A stretch of 51,350 nucleotides of DNA, from NCBI RefSeq assembly GCF_014836325.1, contig NZ_JACSQZ010000019.1, positions 1 through 51,350 of the forward strand, given 5' to 3'. The notes under the pieces are model-generated. The model worked only from the letters and a program-made list of their open reading frames with translations. It did not search any database and had not been told where the DNA came from. Both the position numbers and the translations under genes were made by a program. This DNA is from Clostridium gallinarum. GTDB taxonomy: Bacteria; Bacillota; Clostridia; Clostridiales; Clostridiaceae. Positions 1 to 8,087 of the stretch are shown one piece after another; the stretch's first letter is position 1, and each line of letters opens with the position of its first letter.

Positions 1-43
1 AAATAATATATTTAAATTATATTAGATAATTATATAAAATTAA

Positions 44-70
44 AGACTGCTGACACTTTGTCAGCAGTCT
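44..70 (+). terminator. Intrinsic terminator of the gene upstream of the window
   Basis: An 11-bp perfect stem (AGACTGCTGAC / GTCAGCAGTCT) with a 5-nt loop. The following bases on this strand are A-rich, so as an intrinsic terminator it would work together with the second hairpin directly behind it. Confidence 0.6.
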
Positions 71-76
71 GAAAAA

Positions 77-107
77 AAATTATAGGATGACCTATAATTT
101 TTTTTGT
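77..107 (+). terminator. Second tandem terminator hairpin
   Basis: AAATTATAGG and CCTATAATTT form a 10-bp stem around ATGA, followed by a T run. The A run before the stem would act as the T-tract on the opposite strand. It separates the ytxH-like gene from whatever lies upstream. Confidence 0.7.
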
Positions 108-240
108 TTAATATAAGTTTTTTTATTTTATTTATAAATATAAGTTATAAAATGTTATGTTTTTATAACTTTTTTGTAGAATAATAATGAAAATAATGGT
201 ATAATAAAACAAAAAATATGATAAATAGGAGGAGTTATTA

Positions 241-573
241 ATGGCTTTGTATAATTTAATTGAAAAGAAAAGAAGAGAGAAAAAAAGAAAATTAGTTAAA
301 ACTGCAACAGTTTCAACAATAGTTGGTGGAGCATTAGGAGTTTTATCAGGAGTATTATTGGCTCCTAAGTCAGGAAAAGAAACTAGAAATGATATAAAAG
401 AAAAAGTAGATGAAGTTAAATCAATTACTGTAGAGCAAACAAAGAATTTAAAAAGTAATGTAGAAGAAGCTAAATCAAAAATAAAAGATTATTTAAAAGA
501 TAAAAAAGATGGTCTTAAAAAAGAAGAATTAGTAGAAGTTGTTGAAGATATAGAAGAAAGTGAAGAGTTATAG
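241..573 (+). CDS. YtxH domain-containing protein
   Basis: 110-aa small envelope protein. A basic N-terminus (residues 1-20, KKRREKKRK) precedes one hydrophobic glycine-rich segment (about 24-42, STIVGGALGVLSGVLLAP). The motif APKSGKETRNDIK after the membrane segment is the YtxH hallmark. The rest is a charged Lys/Glu-rich helix, probably coiled coil. A strong AGGAGGAG site sits a few bases before the ATG. YtxH proteins are linked to general stress in bacilli; the molecular role is unknown. It is followed 10 bp later by a DUF948-like gene, the usual partner, so the two are probably one operon ending at 942-975. Confidence 0.85.
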   Translation: MALYNLIEKKRREKKRKLVKTATVSTIVGGALGVLSGVLLAPKSGKETRNDIKEKVDEVKSITVEQTKNLKSNVEEAKSKIKDYLKDKKDGLKKEELVEVVEDIEESEEL

Positions 574-583
574 TAGGTAGAAA

Positions 584-919
584 ATGTATATTAGTTTAGA
601 TTTATTTTGTAAATTTATAATTTTTTCCTTGTTAATATTTGCATTAGTATATGGTGTTATTGTATTATTTAAGATAAATAAATTAATTAATTGTATTTTA
701 AAACTAATAGAAAACAATAAAAATAATATTAATAATACATGTAGGGATTTACCTATCATAACGAAAAATATGAGTGAAATAACTGAAAATATTAAAGATA
801 TAAGTGAAGTGGCAACTGAATTTACAGCTGATGCTATTGTAACTAAAGAAAATATAGTTAATAATTATGAAATTTTAAAAGATATTTTAAATATAATTAA
901 ATCTATATTTCTAAAATAA
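584..919 (+). CDS. DUF948-like small membrane protein
   Basis: 111 aa with one N-terminal transmembrane segment (about 8-30) followed by a long polar helix with regular spacing (NMSEITENIKDISEVATEF), typical of DUF948-type proteins that accompany YtxH. It begins 10 bp after the ytxH-like stop, so it is co-transcribed. Function unknown; a membrane-anchored coiled coil is what can be seen. The family call rests on layout and neighbour rather than on a strong motif. Confidence 0.65.
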   Translation: MYISLDLFCKFIIFSLLIFALVYGVIVLFKINKLINCILKLIENNKNNINNTCRDLPIITKNMSEITENIKDISEVATEFTADAIVTKENIVNNYEILKDILNIIKSIFLK

Positions 920-941
920 TTAATATATAAATTAAAATTAA

Positions 942-975
942 AGGGCCTTATTAAGAGAGGCTCTTTTTATTTTTT
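942..975 (+). terminator. Terminator of the ytxH-DUF948 operon
   Basis: AGGGCC (942-947) pairs with GGCTCT (959-964, one G.U), followed by TTTTATTTTTT. Repeat element copy 1 begins at the next base. Confidence 0.6.
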
Positions 976-1147
976 AGGAAATTATATCTAGGGACAAGTT
1001 GCGGATAATTTTATTAGAGTATTAAAATTCGTAGTGTAAGAATTAGAGCTTTTATAATTTCCTTCCTTCAGTTTACAAAGAGATAAACATTGTATGAGGT
1101 TGACTTGGAGCGTATGCGACGGAGAAAGGAATATAATGTTTATCTCT
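976..1147 (+). repeat. Two-hairpin intergenic element, copy 1
   Basis: Hairpin 1 pairs AGGAAATTATA (976-986) with TATAATTTCCT (1053-1063). A constant linker CTTCCTTCAGTTT follows. Hairpin 2 pairs AGAGATAAACATT (1079-1091) with AATGTTTATCTCT (1135-1147), 13 bp. Its loop carries the constant blocks GACTTGGAGC and GACGGA (1102-1123). The same arrangement recurs at 3876-4004 and 39891-40062, and hairpin 2 alone at 23553-23642. I do not recognise the family. The orientation shown is that of the flanking genes and is an assumption. Confidence 0.85.
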
Positions 1148-1241
1148 TATTTTATATAGAGCAAATTAAATATATTTTTTACATTACGATAAGTTTATTA
1201 TATAATATAAAATGAAAAGGATTTATAAAAGGGTGGATGTT

Positions 1242-2153
1242 ATGGTAGAAATAGTTATATTATTAAAAGCATTATGTAAAGATACAGAATTGAGAGTAAG
1301 AGTTTTAGATGAAAATAACAATAAAATATTTGATAATTTACCCAACACAGAATCAAATATTACAAGAAAAATATGTATAAATGGAAGAAAATTGAAGATA
1401 ACTTTAGAGCAAGATAATATTAAATTAATTCCAATGATTGAATATACATTAAATAAACTTATAGATAAAGAAAACGTTATCCAAGAGCTAATAGAAGGAA
1501 GAAAACAATGGGATTCTTTAGAGGATAATAACATAAAATATTCAACTAAATTATTACTTATAGAAGTTAATAATAAAAATGAGGCTTTTGAGATAGTGGA
1601 AAATACTTATGATAGAAATGAAGTTTATGTAGGAGAAATATACGATAGGATAATAGTTTTAGGAGATTTAGAAGATGAATTAGATCATGCTTTATCTTTA
1701 AAAGGAACTATAGATGAGGTATTAGGAGTAAAATCTAAAGTAAGTATATCAAAATTAGATAAAAGTTTTGAAGGATTTATTAAAGGATATAGAGGAGCTG
1801 TACAAGCTTTAGAAATTGGTAATAAATTCAAGATAAAGCCAGAAGTATATAATATAAATGAAATGTTTTTAGAAAAGGCAATATTTAATTTATCAAAGGA
1901 ATATACTGATGATTTAATTAAAGAGTATAAGAATATATTTAATAAATTTAATTATGAGCTTATTCAAACATTAGAAGAGGTTTTAAAGTGTGATTTATCT
2001 CTTACCAAAGCAGCAAAGAATCTATATATACATAGAAATACTTTAATGTATAGAATAGAAAAAATAAAGAAAGAAACTGGATTTGATATACGTAATTTTA
2101 AGGAGGCAACATTTATATATATATTATATATGAATAGCAAAGCAAACGTATAA
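1242..2153 (+). CDS. PucR/CdaR-type transcriptional regulator
   Basis: 303 aa. The C-terminus (about 245-295) is the PucR-type helix-turn-helix: DLSLTKAAKNLYIHRNTLMYRIEKIKKETG, typical of PF13556. The preceding region has the layout of the PucR/CdaR middle domain. No recognisable N-terminal sensor such as a purine-catabolism domain is evident, so the ligand is unknown. An ATG lies 30 nt upstream at 1212 but has no ribosome binding site, whereas GGGTGG precedes 1242. It stands alone between repeat element copy 1 and a MITE-like repeat, so its targets cannot be read from context. Confidence 0.8.
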   Translation: MVEIVILLKALCKDTELRVRVLDENNNKIFDNLPNTESNITRKICINGRKLKITLEQDNIKLIPMIEYTLNKLIDKENVIQELIEGRKQWDSLEDNNIKYSTKLLLIEVNNKNEAFEIVENTYDRNEVYVGEIYDRIIVLGDLEDELDHALSLKGTIDEVLGVKSKVSISKLDKSFEGFIKGYRGAVQALEIGNKFKIKPEVYNINEMFLEKAIFNLSKEYTDDLIKEYKNIFNKFNYELIQTLEEVLKCDLSLTKAAKNLYIHRNTLMYRIEKIKKETGFDIRNFKEATFIYILYMNSKANV

Positions 2154-2171
2154 GATTACGAAGCAATCTTT

Positions 2172-2317
2172 AAATTGAGAATGTAGAATTAAGAATGTAA
2201 AATTGAGGATGTTTTGCATAGCAAAACTTAAATTATATTGGTGCAAGGCACCTTTTAATCAAAAATCCGAAGGATTTTTTTCCTTAATTCTTCATTCTTA
2301 ATTTTTAATTTTTCATT
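2172..2317. repeat. MITE-like palindromic repeat
   Basis: The outer arms are imperfect inverted copies: TAGAATTAAGAATG on the left against CATTCTTAATTTTTA on the right. Inside are three small GC-clamped hairpins: GTTTTGC/GCAAAAC (2211-2227), GGTGC/GCACC (2240-2252) and AAAATCC/GGATTTT (2262-2278). This resembles non-autonomous palindromic intergenic repeats of clostridia. A fragment of one arm recurs at 21295-21326. Confidence 0.75.
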
Positions 2318-2353
2318 ATAAAATGTTCACATTTTTATATAAGGGGGTTAATT

Positions 2354-3271
2354 ATGCCAATAAAAATTCCAAAAGAGTTACCAGCCTTTACGGTATTATC
2401 TAAAGAAAATATATTTGTAATGAATATAGAAAGAGCTAAAACCCAAGATATAAGACCTTTAAAAATAGCAATTTTAAATTTGATGCCAATGAAAATTCAG
2501 GCAGAAAACCAGCTTTTAAGGTATTTATCTAATACTCCAATACAAGTAGAGATTACTTTATTACAGACCAAAACATATACATCACAAAACACTCCTATAG
2601 AGCATTTAGAGAAATTTTATAATTACTTTGATGAAGTAAGGGATAAAAAGTTTGATGGATTAATTATAACTGGGGCACCTGTTGAAACTATGGATTATGA
2701 GGATGTAGATTATTGGGATGAATTAAAGGAAATTATGGAGTGGAGTAAAAATAATGTTTTTTCTACACTTCATATATGTTGGGGAGCTCAAGCAGCACTA
2801 TATTACCATTACAATATAGTAAAAAAGATTTTAAAAAATAAGATTTTCGGAGTATTTGAACATAGGATAAATAAAGAAAAGGAAGATTTAACAAGAGGTC
2901 TTGATGATATATTTTATGCTCCTCATTCAAGGCATACAACAATATCTAAAGAGGATATCGAAAGAGTTAAAGAATTAGATATACTGTCTGAATCAGAAGA
3001 AGCAGGAGTATTTATAATTATAACTAAGGATAAAAGACAAATATTTATAACAGGTCACTTAGAGTATGATAGAGATACTTTAAAAAATGAATATTTAAGA
3101 GATTTAAATAAGGGGTTAAAAATAGATATCCCTAAAAATTATTTTCCAAAAGATAATATAAAAAATGAACCTTTAGTTAAGTGGAGGGGGAGTGCAAATA
3201 TAGTATTTGGTAACTGGCTAAATTATTGTATTTATCAAAATACTCCATTTATGATTGAAAATATAAAATAA
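2354..3271 (+). CDS. metA: MetA homoserine O-acyltransferase, predicted acetyl-CoA-specific
   Basis: 305 aa, full length. It activates L-homoserine for methionine synthesis in the cytoplasm. Cys142 (LHICWGAQA) is the nucleophile, and His235 and Glu237 (ITGHLEYD) complete the MetA catalytic set. Residue 111 is Glu (GAPVE). From published work on the family, Glu at this position goes with acetyl-CoA and Gly with succinyl-CoA, so homoserine O-acetyltransferase is the better prediction despite the usual succinyltransferase label. AGGGGG precedes the ATG. It is monocistronic, and I see no S-box upstream, only the repeat at 2172-2317 and a short dyad at about 2318-2341. Confidence 0.95.
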   Translation: MPIKIPKELPAFTVLSKENIFVMNIERAKTQDIRPLKIAILNLMPMKIQAENQLLRYLSNTPIQVEITLLQTKTYTSQNTPIEHLEKFYNYFDEVRDKKFDGLIITGAPVETMDYEDVDYWDELKEIMEWSKNNVFSTLHICWGAQAALYYHYNIVKKILKNKIFGVFEHRINKEKEDLTRGLDDIFYAPHSRHTTISKEDIERVKELDILSESEEAGVFIIITKDKRQIFITGHLEYDRDTLKNEYLRDLNKGLKIDIPKNYFPKDNIKNEPLVKWRGSANIVFGNWLNYCIYQNTPFMIENIK

Positions 3272-3386
3272 TATTTAGTTATATATAGAATTACTTTTTA
3301 TTTATATTGAAATTTTTCTTAATAAGTTATATTATTATATAAAATCATTATTAAAAAATAACTTTTATTGAAATATGGAGGTAGTA

Positions 3387-3785
3387 ATGAAAAAATATTT
3401 TAATTTATCAACTTGTTATTTAATTTTAGGATTAATTATGGGAGTGTTCTATAGAGAGTTTACAAAACTTAATGGATTTGAAGGACAAACAGTTTTATCA
3501 GTTGTTCATACACATGCATTAACTTTAGGATTTATATTTTTTATTTTAGTTTTACTTTTAGAAAAAAACTTCAATATATCAAAAAATAAAGGCTTTAATG
3601 GATGGTTTATACTTTATAATGTTTCATTAGTATACGTATTAGCTACGTTAACTGCTAGAGGTATTTTACAAGTATTAGGTACTGATTTTGCTGGGTTAAG
3701 TCATATAGCAGGACTTGGACATGCTATTCTAGGCGTAGCATTAATTTGGTTTGTAATTATAGTAAATAAATCTTTAAAAAATTAA
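3387..3785 (+). CDS. DUF2871 family membrane protein
   Basis: 132 aa, four predicted transmembrane segments (about 7-24, 38-58, 73-95, 107-126). Conserved polar residues lie inside membrane segments: the HTHALTLGF motif in helix 2 and a second histidine pair in SHIAGLGHAILG. Such histidines suggest metal, heme or quinone contact, which is an inference. The upstream ATG at 3375 is part of the GGAGG site, so 3387 (MKKYFNL) is the start. It is a single gene ending at a strong terminator. Function is not established for the family. Confidence 0.85.
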   Translation: MKKYFNLSTCYLILGLIMGVFYREFTKLNGFEGQTVLSVVHTHALTLGFIFFILVLLLEKNFNISKNKGFNGWFILYNVSLVYVLATLTARGILQVLGTDFAGLSHIAGLGHAILGVALIWFVIIVNKSLKN

Positions 3786-3796
3786 TAAAAATTAAC

Positions 3797-3875
3797 GTAC
3801 ATCTATAGGTATATGATTATTTGGAGTATATAACTAAATAATTCATAATTATATAGATGTACTTTTTTATTTTTT
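3797..3875 (+). terminator. Terminator of the DUF2871 gene
   Basis: GTACATCTATA (3797-3807) pairs with TATAGATGTAC (3852-3862). The long loop contains a second stem (ATGATTATTT with AAATAATTCAT). TTTTTTATTTTTT follows, and repeat element copy 2 starts at the next base. Confidence 0.85.
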
Positions 3876-4004
3876 AGGAAATTATAAAATATTACCCTAT
3901 AAATAAGTTTTTATAATTTCCTTCCTTCAGTTTTCAAAGAGATAAACATTGTATGACAGCGACTTGGAGCACATGGGACGGAGCAAGGAATATAATGTTT
4001 ATCT
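3876..4004 (+). repeat. Two-hairpin intergenic element, copy 2
   Basis: Hairpin 1: AGGAAATTATA (3876-3886) with TATAATTTCCT (3912-3922), with a shorter interior than copies 1 and 4. Hairpin 2: AGATAAACATT (3940-3950) with AATGTTTATCT (3994-4004). The loop constant GACTTGGAGC is at 3961-3970 and GACGGA at 3977-3982. Between them the apical bases read ACATGG, against GTATGC or GCATGC in the other copies. Confidence 0.85.
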
Positions 4005-4085
4005 ATTTTTTTTATATTACTTTGAAATATTTAATAGGATAGTATATAGTTATATTATAAATCTTGTAAGATTAGGTGTGATAAG

Positions 4086-4778
4086 ATGAAAGAATTAGTA
4101 AAAATTCAATTAGATAAAATGGATTTATTTAAAGGGGTAAGTGAAGAAGCTAAAAAGGAATTATCTGATTTTGGCGAGAGTAGATGCTTTATGAAGGGTA
4201 GCCATATATTTAGAGATAAAGAAAAAGTTAATAAAATTCATATTATATATAGTGGAAAAGTTGCGTTATATAAATTAAACGAATCAGCTCAAAAGAAAAT
4301 AATTTTTATTTTAAATGAAAGTTCTATTATTAATGCAGTAGTTTTAGATGATTTAGCATCTTCTATAAACTGTGAGGTTTTTGAAAAAGCTGAAATATTA
4401 TCTTTTGATAAAGTTAAGTTTGAAGAAGTAATGAAAAGTGATTTTGAATTAACTAAGATAGTTATATCTTCTTTAACTAAAAAAGTTAGACGATTATATA
4501 GGCAATTAAAAAACTCTACACCAATAAAAGTTGAAAAAAGAGTTGCTGCAAAACTTTGGAAGCTTTCTAAAGATTATGGAATTAAAGTTGAGAACGGGAC
4601 TTTAATAGATTTAAATGTGAGCATAACTTATCTAGCAGATATGTTTGGAACTCCAAGAGAAACAATATCAAGAGCGTTGAAAATTTTACAAAAAAATGAT
4701 TTGATAATTATGGAAAAGAAAAAAATAGTAGTTAGAGATAGAGATAAACTTTCACAATTTTTTAGGGGATGTTCTTAA
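4086..4778 (+). CDS. Crp/Fnr-family regulator, likely controls asrABC
   Basis: 230 aa. An N-terminal cyclic-nucleotide-binding-like beta domain (about 10-115) and a dimerisation helix lead to a C-terminal winged helix-turn-helix (about 175-225) with the recognition helix GTPRETISRALKILQ. I see no Fnr-type N-terminal cysteine cluster, and the cAMP-contact signature is not evident, so the effector is unknown. The gene sits directly upstream of asrABC, and a TTGTTA-N6-TAACAA palindrome lies before asrA. Regulation of sulfite reduction is therefore the natural inference. It ends at its own terminator. Confidence 0.85.
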   Translation: MKELVKIQLDKMDLFKGVSEEAKKELSDFGESRCFMKGSHIFRDKEKVNKIHIIYSGKVALYKLNESAQKKIIFILNESSIINAVVLDDLASSINCEVFEKAEILSFDKVKFEEVMKSDFELTKIVISSLTKKVRRLYRQLKNSTPIKVEKRVAAKLWKLSKDYGIKVENGTLIDLNVSITYLADMFGTPRETISRALKILQKNDLIIMEKKKIVVRDRDKLSQFFRGCS

Positions 4779-4864
4779 AAAAAATTTGTGGAATATTTAA
4801 CTATTTAAAAGTTTAAAAAAGTGTTAACAATTATTTAATTTTATTATATATATAGAAAAAAGTA

Positions 4865-4899
4865 AAAATCGTGATGAATATCACGGTTTTTATTTTTAT
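4865..4899 (+). terminator. Terminator of the Crp/Fnr gene
   Basis: AAAATCGTGA pairs with TCACGGTTTT (one U.G) around TGAATA, followed by TTTTATTTTT. It separates the regulator from the asr promoter. Confidence 0.85.
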
Positions 4900-4924
4900 A
4901 AAGAACTATAATTTATACATAAGA

Positions 4925-4942
4925 TTGTTATAATAATAACAA
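4925..4942 (+). promoter_or_regulatory. Crp/Fnr-type operator upstream of asrA
   Basis: TTGTTA-TAATAA-TAACAA: perfect 6-bp arms with a 6-bp spacer, the geometry of Crp/Fnr boxes. A TATTAA (4958-4963) downstream could be the -10. The operator centre would then lie roughly 37-42 bp before the start point, a classic class II activator position. The likely ligand protein is the regulator at 4086-4778. Confidence 0.6.
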
Positions 4943-5030
4943 ATTAGGGAGATGAAATATTAAAGTTTTTAATAAAGAGTTTAATGCTGATTTTCAAAAA
5001 AGAAAAAATAAAGGCTAAGAGGTGTTAAAG

Positions 5031-6047
5031 ATGGGATATAAACTTAAAGTAGAAGATTTCAATAAAGGATTAAGTGAATTAAGTAAAAAATATAAAATAT
5101 ATGCTCCAAAGATTTTTGAAGGACAAGGAAGATTTTCAGATACTGATATAGTAAGATATGGAGAAATATCTAAAGTTGAAGAAATAGAATTTGATAAGAA
5201 ATCAGCTTTTTCATATAAAGAGGTTCTTCTTCCAATAACACAAACTTTATTTTTCTTTACAGAAAAGGAAGTAAAAGAACCAGATGTAGATGAAAAATCA
5301 ATACTTGTATTTTTAAGAAGTTGTGATATTCATTCATTAAGAAGAATTGATGATATATATTTAAGAAACGGATTTGAAGATCCATATTATAAAAAATTAA
5401 GAGAAAAAGCGAAGTTTGTTCTTATAGGATGCGAGAAAAGCTTTGATAATTGTTTCTGTGTAAGCATGGGAAGTAATAAAACAGAAGAATATAATGCTTA
5501 TGTAAAACAAGATGGTAATGATATTTATTTAGATATTAAAGATGAGGAATTTGTTGATATATTTGAAAAATTAAATAATGAAAAGTTAGATGTAAAACCA
5601 GATTTTGTTGAAGATAACAAAGTAAAAGTTAATATTCCAGATAATTTAGAGTTAAAAGTTATGAAATCTACTATGTGGAATGAGTATAGAGAAAGATGTA
5701 TAGCATGTGGAAGATGTAATTTTGTTTGTCCGACGTGTACTTGCTTTACAATGCAAGATATATTCTATAAAGATAATGGAAAAGTAGGAGAAAGAAGAAG
5801 AGTTTGGGCATCTTGTCATGTTGATGGATATACAGATATGGCTGGAGGACATAGCTTCAGACAAGATAAAGGACAAAGAATGAGATTTAAAGTTCTTCAT
5901 AAAGTACATGATTACAAAAAGAGATGGGGATACCATATGTGTGTTGGATGTGGTAGATGTGATGATATATGTCCAGAATATATTTCATTCTCAAATTGTG
6001 TAAATAAATTAGGAAAAGCTATGGATGAGGTGAATTCAAATGAATAA
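5031..6047 (+). CDS. asrA: Anaerobic sulfite reductase subunit A
   Basis: 338-aa iron-sulfur electron-transfer subunit of the cytoplasmic NADH-dependent dissimilatory-type sulfite reductase AsrABC. Two [4Fe-4S] ferredoxin motifs lie near the C-terminus: CIACGRCNFVCP and CVGCGRCDDICP. The segment LRSCDIHSLRRID is characteristic of AsrA. A GTG at 5022 is part of the AGAGGTG ribosome binding site, so ATG 5031 (MGYKLK) is the start. It overlaps asrB by 8 nt. Subunits A and B pass electrons from NADH to the siroheme subunit C. Confidence 0.95.
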   Translation: MGYKLKVEDFNKGLSELSKKYKIYAPKIFEGQGRFSDTDIVRYGEISKVEEIEFDKKSAFSYKEVLLPITQTLFFFTEKEVKEPDVDEKSILVFLRSCDIHSLRRIDDIYLRNGFEDPYYKKLREKAKFVLIGCEKSFDNCFCVSMGSNKTEEYNAYVKQDGNDIYLDIKDEEFVDIFEKLNNEKLDVKPDFVEDNKVKVNIPDNLELKVMKSTMWNEYRERCIACGRCNFVCPTCTCFTMQDIFYKDNGKVGERRRVWASCHVDGYTDMAGGHSFRQDKGQRMRFKVLHKVHDYKKRWGYHMCVGCGRCDDICPEYISFSNCVNKLGKAMDEVNSNE

Positions 6048-6834
6048 AAATGAATATATACCATTTATATCAGAAATATTAGAAGTTATAGAGCATACAG
6101 AAATAGAGTACACTTTTAGAATGGAGTTTAAAGGTGATGTAAAGCCAGGACAATTCTTTGAAGTATCATTACCTAAGTATGGAGAAGCTCCAATATCAGT
6201 AAGTGGAATTGGAGAAAACTATGTAGATTTAACTATAAGAAAAGTTGGTAAAGTAACTGATGAGATATTTAAAAACTATGTAGGTGATAAGCTATTCTTA
6301 AGAGGACCTTATGGAAATGGCTTTGATATAGAAAATTACAAAAATAAAGAAGTTATAGTAGTAGCAGGAGGAACTGGGCTTTCACCAGTTAAGGGAATAG
6401 TAGATTATTTCTCAAGCAATAAAGAAGACTGTAAGTCATTTACTTTAATATCAGGATTTAAATCTCCAAAGGATATTCTTTTTAAAGAGGATATAAAAAC
6501 TTGGGAAAAGAATATGAACCTTATTTTAACTGTAGATGGAGCAGAAGAAGGATACAAAGGTAATGTTGGACTTGTTACAAAATATGTTCCAGAACTTGAT
6601 ATAAAAGATAAAGAAAATGTACAAGTAATTGTTGTAGGACCACCTATGATGATGAAATTTACAGTATTAGAATTCTTAAAACTTGGAATTAAAGAAGAAA
6701 ACATATGGATTTCACAAGAAAGAAAAATGTGCTGTGGAATAGGTAAATGCGGACATTGTAAAATAGATGATACTTATATTTGTTTAGATGGACCGGTATT
6801 CAATTATGTAAAAGGAAAAGAATTAATAGATTAG
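6040..6834 (+). CDS. asrB: Anaerobic sulfite reductase subunit B
   Basis: 264 aa. FAD- and NAD(P)H-binding oxidoreductase subunit of AsrABC, of the ferredoxin reductase/dihydroorotate dehydrogenase electron-transfer type. The flavin domain covers about 1-95 (LRGPYGNGFD). The nucleotide-binding domain begins at VIVVAGGTGLSPVKG and ends with VVGPPMMMKF. A cysteine-rich tail (MCCGIGKCGHCKIDDTYICLDGP) binds a [2Fe-2S] cluster. It overlaps asrA and is followed 12 nt later by asrC, so translation is coupled. Confidence 0.95.
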   Translation: MNKNEYIPFISEILEVIEHTEIEYTFRMEFKGDVKPGQFFEVSLPKYGEAPISVSGIGENYVDLTIRKVGKVTDEIFKNYVGDKLFLRGPYGNGFDIENYKNKEVIVVAGGTGLSPVKGIVDYFSSNKEDCKSFTLISGFKSPKDILFKEDIKTWEKNMNLILTVDGAEEGYKGNVGLVTKYVPELDIKDKENVQVIVVGPPMMMKFTVLEFLKLGIKEENIWISQERKMCCGIGKCGHCKIDDTYICLDGPVFNYVKGKELID

Positions 6835-6846
6835 GAGGAATACACT

Positions 6847-7809
6847 ATGGATATAAATACTAAAAAGCTGAAAAAAAATGCCTTTAGAGTAACTAAAAAT
6901 AGGGGAGTAACAGCTTCTAGAGTGAGAGTTCCAGGTGGATTCTTAAAGGCTGAATATTTAGGATTAATTCAAGAAATAGCAGACAAGTATGGTGATGGAA
7001 CTGTACATTTAACAACAAGACAAGGATTCGAAATTCCAGGAATAGATATGGAAGATATTGCAGAAGTTAATTTATTACTTCAACCAATAATAGAAGGATT
7101 AGAAATAAATCAAGAAGTTCCAGGAAAGGGATATACAGCAGCAGGAACAAGAAATGTATCTGCATGTATAGGAAATAAAGTTTGTCCTTTTGCTAACTAT
7201 CAAACAACTAATTTTGCAAAGAAAATTGAAAAAGCAATTTTCCCAAATGATCTTCATTTTAAAATAGCATTAACAGGTTGTCCAAATGACTGTATAAAGG
7301 CAAGAATGCATGACTTTGGTATTATAGGAATGACTGAACCACAATTTGATAAGGATAAATGTGTTTCATGTGGAGCTTGTGTTAAGGCTTGCAAAAAGAA
7401 ATCTACAGCAGCTCTTCATCCAGAAAACTATAGACCAGTAAGAGATCATAGTAAATGTATAGGTTGTGGAGAATGTGTAATTAATTGTCCAACTGGTGCA
7501 TGGACTAGAAGTAAAGAAAAATATTATAGATTAGCTATAATGGGTAGAACGGGAAAGAAAAATCCAAGACTTGCAGAAGATTTCATAGTTTGGGTTGATG
7601 AAGAAAGCATAATTAAAATAATTTTAAATACCTATAAATATGTAGAACAGTATATAGACAGAGATGCTCCAGGTGGAAAAGAGCATATTGGATATATAGT
7701 GGATAGAACAGGATTTATGGAATTTAAAAAGTGGGCTCTTGAAGGTGTAAACTTATCTGATAAGGCTATACTTAAAGATAACATCTACTGGAGTGGAATA
7801 AGATACTAA
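6847..7809 (+). CDS. asrC: Anaerobic sulfite reductase subunit C (siroheme subunit)
   Basis: 320-aa catalytic subunit reducing sulfite to sulfide. The siroheme/[4Fe-4S] site is formed by CIGNKVCPFANYQ and TGCPNDCIKARMHD. An inserted ferredoxin-like domain carries CVSCGACVKACKKK and CIGCGECVINCP. The fold is the small nitrite/sulfite reductase type. Ribosome binding site TAGGAGG. It needs siroheme, which the seven-gene cluster starting at 8088 supplies in full. Confidence 0.96.
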   Translation: MDINTKKLKKNAFRVTKNRGVTASRVRVPGGFLKAEYLGLIQEIADKYGDGTVHLTTRQGFEIPGIDMEDIAEVNLLLQPIIEGLEINQEVPGKGYTAAGTRNVSACIGNKVCPFANYQTTNFAKKIEKAIFPNDLHFKIALTGCPNDCIKARMHDFGIIGMTEPQFDKDKCVSCGACVKACKKKSTAALHPENYRPVRDHSKCIGCGECVINCPTGAWTRSKEKYYRLAIMGRTGKKNPRLAEDFIVWVDEESIIKIILNTYKYVEQYIDRDAPGGKEHIGYIVDRTGFMEFKKWALEGVNLSDKAILKDNIYWSGIRY

Positions 7810-7951
7810 TTATAAGTAAACACTTATAATTAAAATAAATATTACCTATTTGACAAAGTTTAGAATATATAGGTAAAATATAGTAGAAGAATTGATGAGT
7901 AGTTTAATAAAATTTTATAATAGAAATTAGATTATTTAAGTAATTTGCATT

Positions 7952-7985
7952 AAGGGGCTGTTTTCAGTCCCTTATTTGTTTTTAT
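7952..7985 (+). terminator. Terminator between asrC and hemA
   Basis: AAGGGGCTG (7952-7960) with CAGTCCCTT (7965-7973), one G.U, loop TTTT, tail ATTTGTTTTT. A TATAAT follows at about 7988, suggesting hemA has its own promoter. The rest of the 7810-8087 gap shows no gene. Confidence 0.75.
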
Positions 7986-8087
7986 GATATAATTAAATAG
8001 TAATAATATAAATGAAAAAAATTATTAATAGCAGTATAATAAGGGTAAGATAACTTAAAGATATATGTAAAGTTTAGGAGTAATAAT

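Noticed and set aside
976..1147. Group IIC intron remnant after a terminator
   Set aside because: The insertion position fits, but there is no domain V-like sequence, no maturase reading frame and the element is below 180 nt.
2154..2353. Possible SAM (S-box) riboswitch before metA
   Set aside because: No S-box conserved core is present; the structure there is explained by the MITE-like repeat with three small hairpins.
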